The position numbers and the translations under genes were made by a program. This document shows, in pieces, positions 32,187 to 45,456 of a DNA stretch of 64,000 nucleotides. This DNA comes from Crossaster papposus (Eukaryota; Echinodermata; Asteroidea; Velatida; Solasteridae), in the NCBI GenBank assembly GCA_037893245.1, contig JBAIAA010000786.1:62001-126000 (forward strand), written 5' to 3'. The first letter of the stretch is position 1, and each line of letters begins with the position of its first letter. The notes under the pieces were generated by a model that was not told the DNA's origin, made no database searches, and saw only the letters and a list, made by a program, of their open reading frames with translations.

Positions 32187-33948
32187 TTCGCACGATTTCT
32201 TAAACACTCATTTCAGTTGAAAATACAATATTCAGAAAAATACATGTTAACAAAATTGCACCGGCCGGGAATCGAACCCGGGCCTCCCGCGTGGCAGGCG
32301 AGAATTCTACCACTGAACCACCGATGCTTCGCACGATTTCCTAAACACTCATTTCAGTTGAAAATACAATATTTAGAAAAATACATGTTAACAAAATTGC
32401 ACCGGCCGGGAATCGAACCCGGGCCTCCCGCGTGGCAGGCGAGAATTCTACCACTGAACCACCGATGCTCCGCACGATTTCCTAAACACTCATTTCAGTT
32501 GAAAATATAATATTTAGAAAAATACATGTTAACAAAATTGCACCGGCCGGGAATCGAACCCGGGCCTCCCGCGTGGCAGGCGAGAATTCTACCACTGAAC
32601 CACCGATGCTTCGCACGATTTCCTAAACACTCATTTCAGTTGAAAATACAATATTTAGAAAAATACATGTTAACAAAATTGCACCGGCCGGGAGTAGAAC
32701 CCGGGCCTCCCGAGTGGCAGGCGAGAATTCTACTACTGAACCACCGATGCTTCGCACGATTTCCTAAACACTCATTTCAGTTGAAAATACAATATTTAGA
32801 AAAATACATGTTAACAAAATTGCACCGGCCGGGAATCGAACCCGGGCCTCCCGCGTGGCAGGCGAGAATTCTACCACTGAACAACCGATGCTTCGCACGA
32901 TTTCCTAAACACTCATTTCAGATGAAAATATAATATTTAGAAAAATACATGTTAACAAAATTGCACCGGCCGGGAATCGAACCCGGGCCTCCCGCCTGGC
33001 AGGCGAGAATTCTACCACTGTACCACCGATGCTTCGCACGATTTCCTAAACACTCATTTCAGTTGAAAATACAATATTTAGAAAAATACATGTTAACAAA
33101 ATTGCACCGGCCGGGAATCGAACCCGGGCCTCCCGCGTGGCAGGCGAGAATTCTACCACTGAACCACCGATGCTTCGCACGATTTCCTAAACACTCATTT
33201 CAGTTGAAAATACAATATTTAGAAAAATACATGCTAACAAAATTGCACCGGCCGGGAATCGAACACGGGCCTCCCGCGTGGCAGGCGAGAATTCTACCCC
33301 TGAACCACCGATGCTTCGCACGATTTCCTAAACACTCATTTCAGTTGAAAATACAATATTTAGAAAAATACATGTTAACAAAATTGCACCGGCCGGGAAT
33401 CGAACCCGGGCCTCCCGCGTGGCAGGCGAGAATTCTACCACTTAACCACCGATGCTTCGCACGATTTCCTAAACACTCATTTCAGTTGAAAATATAATAT
33501 TTAGAAAAATACATGTTAACAAAATTGCACCGGCCGGGAATCGAACCCGGGCCTCCTGCGTGGCAGGCGAGAATTCTACCACTGAACCACCGATGCTTCG
33601 CACGATTTCCTAAACACTCATTTCAGTTGAAAATACAATATTTAGAAAAATACATGTTAACAAAATTGCACCGGCCGGGAATCGAACCCGGGCCTCCCGC
33701 GTGGCAGGCGAGAATTCTACCACTGAACCACCGGTGCTTCGCACGATTTCCTAAACACTCATTTCAGTTGAAAATACAATATTTGGAAAAATACATGTTA
33801 ACAAAATTGCACCGGCCGGGAATCGAACACGGGCCTCCCGCGTGGCAGGCGAGAATTCTACCACTGAACCACCGGTGCTTCGCACGATTTCCTAAACACT
33901 CATTTCAGTTGAAAATACAATATTTAGAAAAATACATGTTAACAAAAT

Positions 33949-34019
33949 TGCACCGGCCGGGAATCGAACCCGGGCCTCCCGCGTGGCGGGCGAAAATTCT
34001 ACCACTGAACCACCGGTGC
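33949..34019 (-). pseudogene. tRNA-Gly with C33 and U27 (distal copy)
   Basis: Same combination again, about 4.5 kb from the others, pointing to segmental copying. Confidence 0.65.
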
Positions 34020-35499
34020 TTCGCACGATTTCCTAAACACTCATTTCAGTTGAAAATACAATATTTAGAAAAATACATGTTAACAAAATTGCACCGGCCG
34101 GGAATCGAACGCGGGCCTCCCGCGGGGCAGGCGAGAATTCTACCACTGAACCACCGGTGCTTCGCACGATTTCCTAAACACTCATTCCAGTTGAAAATAC
34201 AATATTTAGAAAAATACATGTTAACAAAATTGCACCGGCCGGGAATCGAACCCGGGCCTCCCGCGTGGCAGGCGAGAATTCTACCACTGAACCACCGGTG
34301 CTTCGCACGATTTCCTAAACACTCATTTCAGTTGAAAATACAATATTTAGAAAAATACATGTTAACAAAATTGCACCGGCCGGGAATCGAACCCGGGCCT
34401 CCCGCGTGGCAGGCGAGATTTATACCACTGAACCACCGGTGCTTCGCACGATTTCCTAAACACTCATTCCAGTTGAAAATACAATATTTAGAAAAATACA
34501 TGTTAACAAAATTGCACCGGCCGGGAATCGAACCCGGGCCTCCCGCGTGGCAGGCGAGAATTCTACCACTGAACCACCGGTGCTTCGCACGATTTACTAA
34601 ACACTCATTTCAGTTGAAAATGCAATATTTAGAAAAATACATGTTAACAAAATTGCACCGGCCAGGAATTGAACCCGGGCCTCTCGCGTGGCAGGCGAGA
34701 ATTCTACCACTGAACCACCGGTGCTTCGCACGATTTCTTAAACACTCATTTCAGTTGAAAATACAATATTTAGAAAAATACATGTTAACAAAATTGCACC
34801 GGCCGGGAATCGAACCCGGGCCTCCCGCGTGGCAGGCGAGAATTCTACCACTGAACCACCGGTGCTTCGCACGATTTCCTAAACACTCATTCCAGTTGAA
34901 AATACAATATTTAGAAAAATACATGTTAACAAAATTGCACCGGCCGGGAATCGAACCCGGGCCTCCCGCGTGGCAGGCGAGAATTCTACCACTGAACCAC
35001 CGGTGCTTCGCACGATTTCCTAAACACTCATTCCAGTTGAAAATACAATATTTAGAAAAACACATGTTAACAAAATTGCACCGGCCGGGAATCGAACCCG
35101 GGCCTCCCGAGTGGCAGGCGAGAATTCTACCACTGAACCACCGGTGCTTCGCACGATTTACTAAACACTCATTTCAGTTGAAAATGCAATATTTAGAAAA
35201 ATACATGTTAACAAAATTGCACCGGCCGGGAATCGAACCCGGGCCTCCCGCGTGGCAGGCGAGAATTCTACCACTGAACCACCGGTGCTTCGCACGATTT
35301 CCTAAACACTCATTCCTGTTGAAAATACAATATTTAGAAAAATACATGTTAACAAAATTGCACCGGCCGGGAATCGAACCCGGGCCTACCGCGTGGCAGG
35401 CGAAAATTCTACCACTGAACCACCGGTGCTTCGCACGATTTCCTAAACACTCATTCCAGTTGAAAATACAATATTTAGAAAAATACATGTTAACAAAAT

Positions 35500-35569
35500 T
35501 GAACCGGCCGGGAATCGAACCCGGGCCTCCGCGTGGCAGGCGAGAATTCTACCACTGAACCACCGGTGC
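35500..35569 (-). pseudogene. tRNA-Gly with anticodon-stem deletion, copy 1
   Basis: CCTCCGCG replaces CCTCCCGCG on plus: one base of the 3' anticodon-stem strand is missing. U71 (TTGAACCGG on plus) breaks the C2-G71 pair as well. Five copies share both lesions. Confidence 0.8.
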
Positions 35570-36626
35570 TTCGCACGATTTCCTAAACACTCATGCCAGT
35601 TAAATATACAATATTTAGAAAAATACATGTTAACAAAATTGCACCGGCCGGGAATCGAACCCGGGCCTCCCGCGTGGCAGGCGAGAATTCTACCACTGAA
35701 CCACCGGTGCTTCGCACGATTTCCTAAACACTCATTCCAGTTGAAAATACAATATTTAGAAAAATACATGTTAACAAAATTGCACCGGCCGGGAATCGAA
35801 CCCGGGCCTCCCGCGTGGCAGGCGAGAATGCTACCACTGAACCACCGGTGCTTCGCACGATTTCCTAAACACTCATTTCAGTTGAAAATACAATATTTAG
35901 AAAAATACATGTTAACAAAATATCACCGGCCGGGAATCGAACCCGGGCCTCCCGCGTGGCAGGCGACAATTCTACCACTGAACCACCGGTGCTTCGCACG
36001 ATTTCCTAAACACTCATTCCAGTTGAAAATACAATATTTAGAAAAATACATGTTAACAAAATTGCACCGGCCGGGAATCGAACCCGGGCCTCCGGCGTGG
36101 CAGGCGAGAATTCTACCACTGAACCACCGGTGCTTCGCACGATTTCCTAAACACTCATGCCAGTTGAAAATACAATATTTAGAAAAATACATGTTAACAA
36201 AATTGCACCGGCCGGGAATCGAACCCGGGCCTCCCGCGTGGCAGGCGAGAATTCTACCACTGAACCACCGGTGCTTCGCACGATTTCCTAAACACTCATT
36301 CCATTTGAAAATACAATATTTAGAAAAATACATGTTAACAAAATTGCACCGGCCGGGAATCGAACCCGGGCCTCCCGCGTGGCAGGCGAGAATTCTACCA
36401 CTGAACCACCGGTGCTTCGTACGATTTCCTAAACACTCCTTTCAGTTGAAAATACAATATTTAGAAAAATACATGTTAACAAAATTGCACCGGCCGGGAA
36501 TCGAACCCGGGCCTCCCGCGTGGCAGGCGAGAATTCTACCACTGAACCACCGGTGATTCGCACGATTTCCTAAACACTCATTTCAGTTGAAAATACAATA
36601 TTTAGAAAAATACATGTTAACAAAAT

Positions 36627-36697
36627 TGCACCGGCCGGGAATCGAACCCGGGCCTCCCGCGTGGGAGGCGAGAATTCTACCACTGAACCACCGGTGC
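36627..36697 (-). tRNA. tRNA-Gly(CCC), copy 1
   Basis: The plus strand has GTGGGAGGCG where neighbours have GTGGCAGGCG. The anticodon loop therefore reads CTCCCAC instead of CTGCCAC: a single G34C change that gives anticodon CCC (reads GGG). All other determinants are unchanged and the cloverleaf is intact. As I recall, CCC-type glycine tRNAs in vertebrates differ from GCC-type mainly at this base, so the product is plausibly functional. Confidence 0.88.
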
Positions 36698-37613
36698 TTC
36701 GCACGATTTCCTAAACACTCATTTCAGTTGAAAATACAATATTTAGAAAAATACATGTTAACAAAATTGCACCGGCCGGGAATCGAACCCGGGCCTCCCG
36801 CGTGGCAGGCGAGAATTATACCACTGAACCACCGGTGCTTCGCACGATTTCCTAAACACTCATTTCAGTTGAAAATACAATATTTAGAAAAATACATGTT
36901 AACAAAATTGCACCGGCCGGGAATCGAACCCGGGCCTACCGCGTGGCAGGCGAAAATTCTACCACTGAACCACCGATGCTTCGCACGATTTCCTAAACAC
37001 TCATTCCAGTTGAAAATACAATATTTAGAAAAATACATGTTAACAAAATTGCACCGGCCGGGAATTGAACCCGGGCCTCCCGCGTGGCAGGCGAGAATTC
37101 TACCACTGAACCACCGGTGCTTCGCACGATTTCCTAAACACTCATTTCAGTTGAAAATACAATATTTAGAAAAATACATGTTAACAAAATTGCACCGGCC
37201 GGGAATCGAACCCGGGCCTCCCGCGTGGCAGGCGAGAATTCTACCACTGAACCACCGGTGCTTCGCACGATTTCCTAAACACTCATTCCAGTTGAAAATA
37301 CAATATTTAGAAAAATACATGTTAACAAAATTGCACCGGCCGGGAATCGAACCCGGGCCTCCCGCGTGGCAGGCGAGAATTCTACCACTGAACCACCGGT
37401 GCTTCGCACGATTTCCTAAACACTCATTTCAGTTGAAAATACAATATTTAGAAAAATACATGTTAACAAAATTGCACCGGCCGGGAATCGAACCCGGGCC
37501 TCCCGCGTGGCAGGCGAGAATTATACCACTGAACCACCGGTGCTTCGCACGATTTCCTAAACACTCATTCCAGTTGAAAATACAATATTTAGAAAAATAC
37601 ATGTTAACAAAAT

Positions 37614-37631
37614 TGCACATGTTAACAAAAT
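37614..37631 (-). repeat. 18-bp terminator duplication, first of 17
   Basis: TGCACATGTTAACAAAAT is repeated next to the tRNA 3' end, so the gene is followed by two TGCAATTTTG blocks. Others end just before the genes starting at 46391, 48382, 48823, 49969, 50833, 51414, 51855, 52155, 52314, 52755, 53619, 54059, 54500, 54800, 54959 and 55541. Eight of these read CACATTTTAAC instead of CACATGTTAAC. Confidence 0.88.
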
Positions 37632-38900
37632 TGCACCGGCCGGGAATCGAACCCGGACCTCCCGCGTGGCAGGCGAGAATTCTACCACTGAACCACCGGT
37701 GCTTCGCACGATTTCCTAAACACTCATTCCAGTTTAAAATACAATATTTAGAAAAATACATGTTAACAAAATTGCACCGGCCGGGAATCGAACCCGGGCC
37801 TCCCGCGTGGCAGGCGAGAATTCTACAACTGAACCACCTGTGCTTCGCACGATTTCCTAAACACTCATTTCAGTTGAAAATACAATATTTAGAAAAATAC
37901 ATGTCAACAAAATTGCACCGGCCGGGAATCGAACCCGGGCCTACCGCGTGGCAGGCGAGAATTCTACCACTGAACCACCGGTGCTTCGCACGATTTCCTA
38001 AACACTCATGCCAGTTAAATATACAATATTTAGAAAAATACATGTTAACAAAATTGCACCGGCCGGGAATCGAACCCGGCCCTCCCGCGTGGCAGGCGAG
38101 AATGCTACCACTGAACCACCGGTGCTTCGCACGATTTCCTAAACACTCATTTCAGTTGAAAATACAATATTTAGACAAATACATGTTAACAAAATATCAC
38201 CGGCCGGGAATCGAACCCGGGCCTCCCGCGTGGCAGGCGAGAATTCTACCACTGAACCACCGGTGCTTCGCACGATTTCCTAAACACTCATTCCAGTTGA
38301 AAATACAATATTTAGAAAAATACATGTTAACAAAATTGCACCGGCCGGGAATCGAACCCGGGCCTCCCGCGTGGCAGGCGAGAATTCTACCACTGAACCA
38401 CCGGTGCTTCGCACGATTTCCTAAACACTCATGCCAGTTGAAAATACAATATTTAGAAAAATACATGTTAACAAAATTGCACCGGCCGGGAATCGAACCC
38501 GGGCCTCCCGCGTGGCAGGCGAGAATTCTACCACTGAACCACCGGTGCTTCGCACGATTTCCTAAACACTCATTCCAGTTGAAAATACAATATTTAGAAA
38601 AATACATGTTAACAAAATTGCACCGGCCGGGAATCGAACCCGGGCCTCCCGCGTGGCAGGCGAGAATTCTACCACTGAACCACCGGTGCTTCGCACGATT
38701 TCCTAAACACTCATTTCAGTTGAAAATACAATATTTAGAAAAATACATGTTAACAAAATTGCACCGGCCGGGAATCGAACCCGGGCCTCCCGCGTGGCAG
38801 GCGAGAATTCTACCACTGAACCACCGGTGCTTCGCACGATTTCCTAAACACTCATTTCAGTTGAAAATACAATATTTAGAAAAATACATGTTAACAAAAT

Positions 38901-38971
38901 TGCACCGGCCGGGAATCGAACCCGGGCCTCCCGCGTGGGAGGCGAGAATTCTACCACTGAACCACCGGTGC
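38901..38971 (-). tRNA. tRNA-Gly(CCC), copy 2
   Basis: Same G34C change, otherwise consensus. It lies in a multi-unit segment that resembles the surroundings of copy 1 (preceded and followed by the same variant spacers). Confidence 0.88.
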
Positions 38972-40028
38972 TTCGCACGATTTCCTAAACACTCATTTCA
39001 GTTGAAAATACAATATTTAGAAAAATACATGTTAACAAAATTGCACCGGCCGGGAATCGAACCCGGGCCTCCCGCGTGGCAGGCGGGAATTATACCACTG
39101 AACCACCGGTGCTTCGCACGATTTCCTAAACACTCATTTCAGTTGAAAATACAATATTTAGAAAAATACATGTTAACAAAATTGCACCGGCCGGGAATCG
39201 AACCCGGGCCTACCGCGTGGCAGGCGAAAATTCTACCACTGAACCACCGATGCTTCGCACGATTTCCTAAACACTCATTCCAGTTGAAAATACAATATTT
39301 AGAAAAATACATGTTAACAAAATTGCACCGGCCGGGAATTGAACCCGGGCCTCCCGCGTGGCAGGCGAGAATTCTACCACTGAACCACCGGTGCTTCGCA
39401 CGATTTCCTAAACACTCATTTCAGTTAAAAATACAATATTTAGAAAAATACATGTTAACAAAATTGCACCGGCCGGGAATCGAACCCGGGCCTCCCGCGT
39501 GGCAGGCGAGAGTTCTACCACTGAACCACCGGTGCTTCGCACGATTTCCTAAACACTCATTCCAGTTGAAAATACAATATTTAGAAAAATACATGTTAAC
39601 AAAATTGCACCGGCCGGGAATCGAACCCGGGCCTCCCGCGTGGCAGGCGAGAATTCTACCACTGAACCACCGGTGCTTCGCACGATTTCCTAAACACTCA
39701 TTTCAGTTGAAAATACAATATTTAGAAAAATACATGTTAACAAAATTGCACCGGCCGGGAATCGAACCCGGGCCTCCCGCGTGGCAGGCGAGAATTATAC
39801 CACTGAACCACCGGTGCTTCGCACGATTTCCTAAACACTCATTCCAGTTGAAAATACAATATTTAGAAAAACACATGTTAACAAAATTGCACCGGCCGGG
39901 AATCGAACCCGGGCCTCCCGCGTGGCAGGCGAGAATTCTACCACTGAACCACCGGTGCTTCGCACGATTTACTAAACACTCATTTCAGTTGAAAATGCAA
40001 TATTTAGAAAAATACATGTTAACAAAAT

Positions 40029-40099
40029 TGCACCGGCCGGGAATTGAACCCGGGCCTCCCGCGTGGTAGGCGAGAATTCTACCACTGAACCACCGGTGC
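40029..40099 (-). tRNA. tRNA-Gly with ACC anticodon
   Basis: The plus strand has GTGGTAGGCG, so the loop reads CTACCAC (G34A). A34 would be a candidate for inosine modification. T loop A57, otherwise intact. ACC glycine tRNAs are essentially absent from animal genomes, so this is either a private mutation or a pseudogene. Confidence 0.75.
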
Positions 40100-41155
40100 T
40101 TCGCACGATTTCCTAAAGACTCATTTCAGTTGAAAATACAATATTTAGAAAAATACATGTTAACAAAATTGCACCGGCCGGGAATCGAACCCGGGCCTCC
40201 CGCGTGGCAGGCGAGAATTCTACCACTGAACCACCGGTGCTTCGCACGATTTCCTAAACACTCATTCCAGTTGAAAATACAATATTTAGAAAAATACATG
40301 TTAACAAAATTGCACCGGCCGGGAATCGAACCCGGACCTCCCGCGTGGCAGGCGAGAATTCTACCACTGAACCACCGGTGCTTCGCACGATTTCCTAAAC
40401 ACTCATTCCAGTTGAAAATACAATATTTAGAAAAATACATGTTAACAAAATTGCACCGGCCGGGAATCGAACCCGGGCCTCCCGCGTGGCAGGCGAGAAT
40501 TCTACCACTGAACCACCGGTGCTTCGCACGATTTCATAAACACTCATTCCAGTTGAAAATACAATATTTAGAAAAATACATGTTAACAAAATTGCACCGG
40601 CCGGGAATCGAACCCGGGCCTCCCGCGTGGCAGGCGAGAATTCTACCACTGAACCACCGGTGCTTCGCACGATTTCCTAAACACTCATTTCAGTTGAAAA
40701 TACAATATTTAGAAAAATACATGTTAACAAAATTGCACCGGCCGGGAATCGAACACGGGCCTCCCGCGTGGCAGGCGAGAATTCTATCACTGAACAACCG
40801 GTGCTTCGCACGATTTCCTAAAGACTCATTTCAGTTGAAAATACAATATTTAGAAAAATACATGTTAACAAAATTGCACCGGCCGGGAATCGAACCCGGG
40901 CCTCCCGCGTGGCAGGCGAAAATTCTACCACTGAACCACCGATGCTTCGCACGATTTCCTAAACACTCATTTCAGTTGAAAATACAATATTTAGAAAAAT
41001 ACATGTTAACAAAATTGCACCGGCCGGGAATCGAACCCGGGCCTCCCGCGTGGCAGGCGAGAATTCCTTACTGAACAACCGGTGCTTCGCACGATTTCCT
41101 AAAGACTCATTTCAGTTGAAAATACAATATTTAGAAAAATACATGTTAACAAAAT

Positions 41156-42353
41156 TGCACCGGCCGGGAATCGAACCCGGGCCTCCCGCGTGGCAGGCGA
41201 GAATTCTACCACTGAACCACCGGTGCTTCGCACGATTTCCTAAACACTCATTCCAGTTGAAAATACAATATTTAGAAAAATACATGTTAACAAAATTGCA
41301 CCGGCCGGGAATCGAACCCGGGCCTCCCGCGTGGCAGGCGAGAATTCTACCACTGAACCACCGGTGCTTCGCACGATTTCCTAAACACTCATTTCAGTTG
41401 AAAATACAATATTTAGAAAAATACATGTTAACAAAATTGCACCGGCCGGGAATCGAACCCGGGCCTCCCGCGTGGCAGGCGAGAATTATACCACTGAACC
41501 ACCGGTGCTTCGCACGATTTCCTAAACACTCATTCCAGTTGAAAATACAATATTTAGAAAAATACATGTTAACAAAATTGCACCGGCCGGGAATCGAACC
41601 CGGGCCTCCCGCGTGGCAGGCGAGAATTCTACCACTGAACCACCGGTGCTTCGCACGATTTACTAAACACTCATTTCAGTTGAAAATGCAATATTTAGAA
41701 AAATACATGTTAACAAAATTGCACCGGCCAGGAATTGAACCCGGGCCTCCCGCGTGGCAGGCGAGAATTCTACCACTGAACCACCGGTGCTTCGCACGAT
41801 TTCTTAAACACTCATTTCAGTTGAAAATACAATATTTAGAAAAATACATGTTAACAAAATTGCACCGGCCGGGAATTGAACCCGGGCCTCCCGCGTGGCA
41901 GGCGAGAATTCTACCACTGAACCACCGGTGCTTCGCACGATTTCTTAAACACTCATTTCAGTTGAAAATACAATATTTAGAAAAATACATGTTAACAAAA
42001 TTGCACCGGCCGGGAATCGAACCCGGGCCTCCCGCGTGGCAGGCGAGAATTCTACCACTGAACCACCGGTGCTTCGCACGATTTCCTAAACACTCATTCC
42101 TGTTGAAAATACAATATTTAGAAAAATACATGTTAACAAAATTGCACCGGCCGGGAATCGAACCCGGGCCTACCGCGTGGCAGGCGAAAATTCTACCACT
42201 GAACCACCGGTGCTTCGCACGATTTCCTAAACACTCATTCCAGTTGAAAATACAATATTTAGAAAAATACATGTTAACAAAATTGAACCGGCCGGGAATC
42301 GAACCCGGGCCTCCGCGTGGCAGGCGAGAATTCTACCACTGAACCACCGGTGC
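41156..42353 (-). tRNA. tRNA-Gly block 5: 9 genes
   Basis: Starts at 41156 + 141n, n = 0-8. Mostly intact GCC genes; several have A57 in the T loop (GGAATTGAACC on plus), which is tolerated as a purine. The final gene (42284-42353) carries the anticodon-stem deletion. Confidence 0.93.
42284..42353 (-). pseudogene. tRNA-Gly with anticodon-stem deletion, copy 2
   Basis: Same two lesions, 6,784 bp from copy 1 and inside the large duplicated segment. Confidence 0.8.
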
Positions 42354-43128
42354 TTCGCACGATTTCCTAAACACTCATGCCAGTTAAATATACAATATTT
42401 AGAAAAATACATGTTAACAAAATTGCACCGGCCGGGAATCGAACCCGGGCCTCCCGCGTGGCAGGCGAGAATTCTACCACTGAACCACCGGTGCTTCGCA
42501 CGATTTCCTAAACACTCATTCCAGTTGAAAATACAATATTTAGAAAAATACATGTTAACAAAATTGCACCGGCCGGGAATCGAACCCGGGCCTCCCGCGT
42601 GGCAGGCGAGAATGCTACCACTGAACCACCGGTGCTTCGCACGATTTCCTAAACACTCATTTCAGTTGAAAATACAATATTTAGAAAAATACATGTTAAC
42701 AAAATATCACCGGCCGGGAATCGAACCCGGGCCTCCCGCGTGGCAGGCGACAATTCTACCACTGAACCACCGGTGCTTCGCACGATTTCCTAAACACTCA
42801 TTCCAGTTGAAAATACAATATTTAGAAAAATACATGTTAACAAAATTGCACCGGCCGGGAATCGAACCCGGGCCTCCCGCGTGGCAGGCGAGAATTCTAC
42901 CACTGAACCACCGGTGCTTCGCACGATTTCCTAAACACTCATGCCAGTTGAAAATACAATATTTAGAAAAATACATGTTAACAAAATTGCACCGGCCGGG
43001 AATCGAACCCGGGCCTCCCGCGTGGCAGGCGAGAATTCTACCACTGAACCACCGGTGCTTCGCACGATTTCCTAAACACTCATTCCATTTGAAAATACAA
43101 TATTTAGAAAAATACATGTTAACAAAAT

Positions 43129-43199
43129 TGCACCGGCCGGGAATCGAACCCGGGCCTCCCGCGTGGGAGGCGAGAATTCTACCACTGAACCACCGGTGC
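43129..43199 (-). tRNA. tRNA-Gly(CCC), copy 3
   Basis: G34C, otherwise consensus. The preceding spacer has the CATTCCATTTG variant. Confidence 0.88.
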
Positions 43200-45385
43200 T
43201 TCGCACGATTTCCTAAACACTCATTTCAGTTGAAAATACAATATTTAGAAAAATACATGTTAACAAAATTGCACCGGCCGGGAATCGAACCCGGGCCTCC
43301 CGCGTGGCAGGCGAGAATTATACCACTAAACCACCGGTGCTTCGCACGATTTCCTAAACACTCATTTCAGTTGAAAATACAATATTTAGAAAAATACATG
43401 TTAACAAAATTGCACCGGCCGGGAATCGAACCCGGGCCTACCGCGTGGCAGGCGAAAATTCTACCACTGAACCACCGGTGCTTCGCACGATTTCCTAAAC
43501 ACTCATTTCAGTTGAAAATACAATATTTAGAAAAATACATGTTAACAAAATTGCACCGGCCGGGAATCGAACCCGGGCCTCCCGCGTGGCAGGCGAGAAT
43601 TCTACCACTGAACCACCGATGCTTCGCACGATTTCCTAAACACTCATTCCAGTTGAAAATACAATATTTAGAAAAATACATGTTAACAAAATTGCACCGG
43701 CCGGGAATTGAACCCGGGCCTCCCGCGTGGCAAGCGAGAATTCTACCACTGAACCACCGGTGCTTCGCACGATTTCCTAAACACTCATTTCAGTTGAAAA
43801 TACAATATTTAGAAAAATACATGTTAACAAAATTGCACCGGCCGGGAATTGAACCCGGGCCTCCCGCGTGGCAGGCGAGAATTCTACCACTGAACCACCG
43901 GTGCTTCGCACGATTTCTTAAACACTCATTTCAGTTGAAAATACAATATTTAGAAAAATACATGTTAACAAAATTGCACCGGCCGGGAATCGAACCCGGG
44001 CCTCCCGCGTGGCAGGCGAGAATTCTACCACTGAACCACCGGTGCTTCGCACGATTTCCTAAACACTCATTCCTGTTGAAAATACAATATTTAGAAAAAT
44101 ACATGTTAACAAAATTGCACCGGCCGGGAATCGAACCCGGGCCTACCGCGTGGCAGGCGAAAATTCTACCACTGAACCACCGGTGCTTCGCACGATTTCC
44201 TAAACACTCATTCCAGTTGAAAATACAATATTTAGAAAAATACATGTTAACAAAATTGAACCGGCCGGGAATCGAACCCGGGCCTCCCGCGTGGCAGGCG
44301 AGAATTCTACCACTGAACCACCGGTGCTTCGCACGATTTCCTAAACACTCATGCCAGTTAAATATACAATATTTAGAAAAATACATGTTAACAAAATTGC
44401 ACCGGCCGGGAATCGAACCCGGGCCTCCCGCGTGGCAGGCGAGAATTCTACCACTGAACCACCGGTGCTTCGCACGATTTCCTAAACACTCATTCCAGTT
44501 GAAAATACAATATTTAGAAAAATACATGTTAACAAAATTGCACCGGCCGGGAATCGAACACGGGCCTCCCGCGTGGCAGGCGAGAATGCTACCACTGAAC
44601 CACCGGTGCTTCGCACGATTTCCTAAACACTCATTTCAGTTGAAAATACAATATTTAGAAAAATACATGTTAACAAAATATCACCGGCCGGGAATTGAAC
44701 CCGGGCCTCCCGCGTGGCATGCGACAATTCTACCACTGAACCACCGGTGCTTCGCACGATTTCCTAAACACTCATTCCAGTTGAAAATACAATATTTAGA
44801 AAAATACATGTTAACAAAATTGCACCGGCCGGGAATCGAACCCGGGCCTCCCGCGTGGCAGGCGAGAATTCTACCACTGAACCACCGGTGCTTCGCACGA
44901 TTTCCTAAACACTCATGCCAGTTGAAAATACAATATTTAGAAAAATACATGTTAACAAAATTGCACCGGCCGGGAATCGAACCCGGGCCTCCCGCGTGGC
45001 AGGCGAGAATTCTACCACTGAACCACCGGTGCTTCGCACGATTTCCTAAACACTCATTCCATTTGAAAATACAATATTTAGAAAAATACATGTTAACAAA
45101 ATTGCACCGGCCGGGGAATCGAACCCGGGCCTCCCGCGTGGCAGGCGAGAATTCTACCACTGAACCACCGGTGCTTCGCACGATTTCCTAAACACTCCTT
45201 TCAGTTGAAAATACAATATTTAGAAAAATACATGTTAACAAAATTGCACCGGCCGGGAATCGAACCCGGGCCTCCCGCGTGGCAGGCGAGAATTCTACCA
45301 CTGAACCACCGGTGATTCGCACGATTTCCTAAACACTCATTTCAGTTGAAAATACAATATTTAGAAAAATACATGTTAACAAAAT

Positions 45386-45456
45386 TGCACCGGCCGGGAA
45401 TCGAACCCGGGCCTCCCGCGTGGGAGGCGAGAATTCTACCACTGAACCACTGGTGC
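45386..45456 (-). tRNA. tRNA-Gly(CCC), copy 4, with acceptor mismatch
   Basis: G34C plus A6 in the acceptor (ACTGGTGC on plus), producing an A6-C67 mismatch. Probably less stable than the other CCC copies. Confidence 0.82.

Larger units (their letters stand above)
32257..35569 (-). tRNA. tRNA-Gly block 3: 24 genes
   Basis: Starts at 32257 + 141n, n = 0-23. Acceptor GCACCGG becomes the norm here, and the spacer changes from CATTTCAG to CATTCCAG in many units from about 34.19 kb. One gene near 34.1 kb has C37. The last gene (35500-35569) lacks one base in the anticodon stem. Confidence 0.93.
35640..41085 (-). tRNA. tRNA-Gly block 4: 39 genes
   Basis: Starts at 35640 + 141n (n = 0-13), then after an 18-bp insertion at 37632 + 141n (n = 0-24). 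It contains two CCC genes and the ACC gene listed below. Recurrent variant families: U22 (GAATTATACC on plus; C13-G22 lost), C23 (GAATGCTACC), and U27/U43 (CCTACCGCG with GCGAAAATTC). A72/U73 (AAAATATCACC) occurs near 35.92 and 38.2 kb. The last gene (41016-41085) has lost a base in the D arm. Confidence 0.92.
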
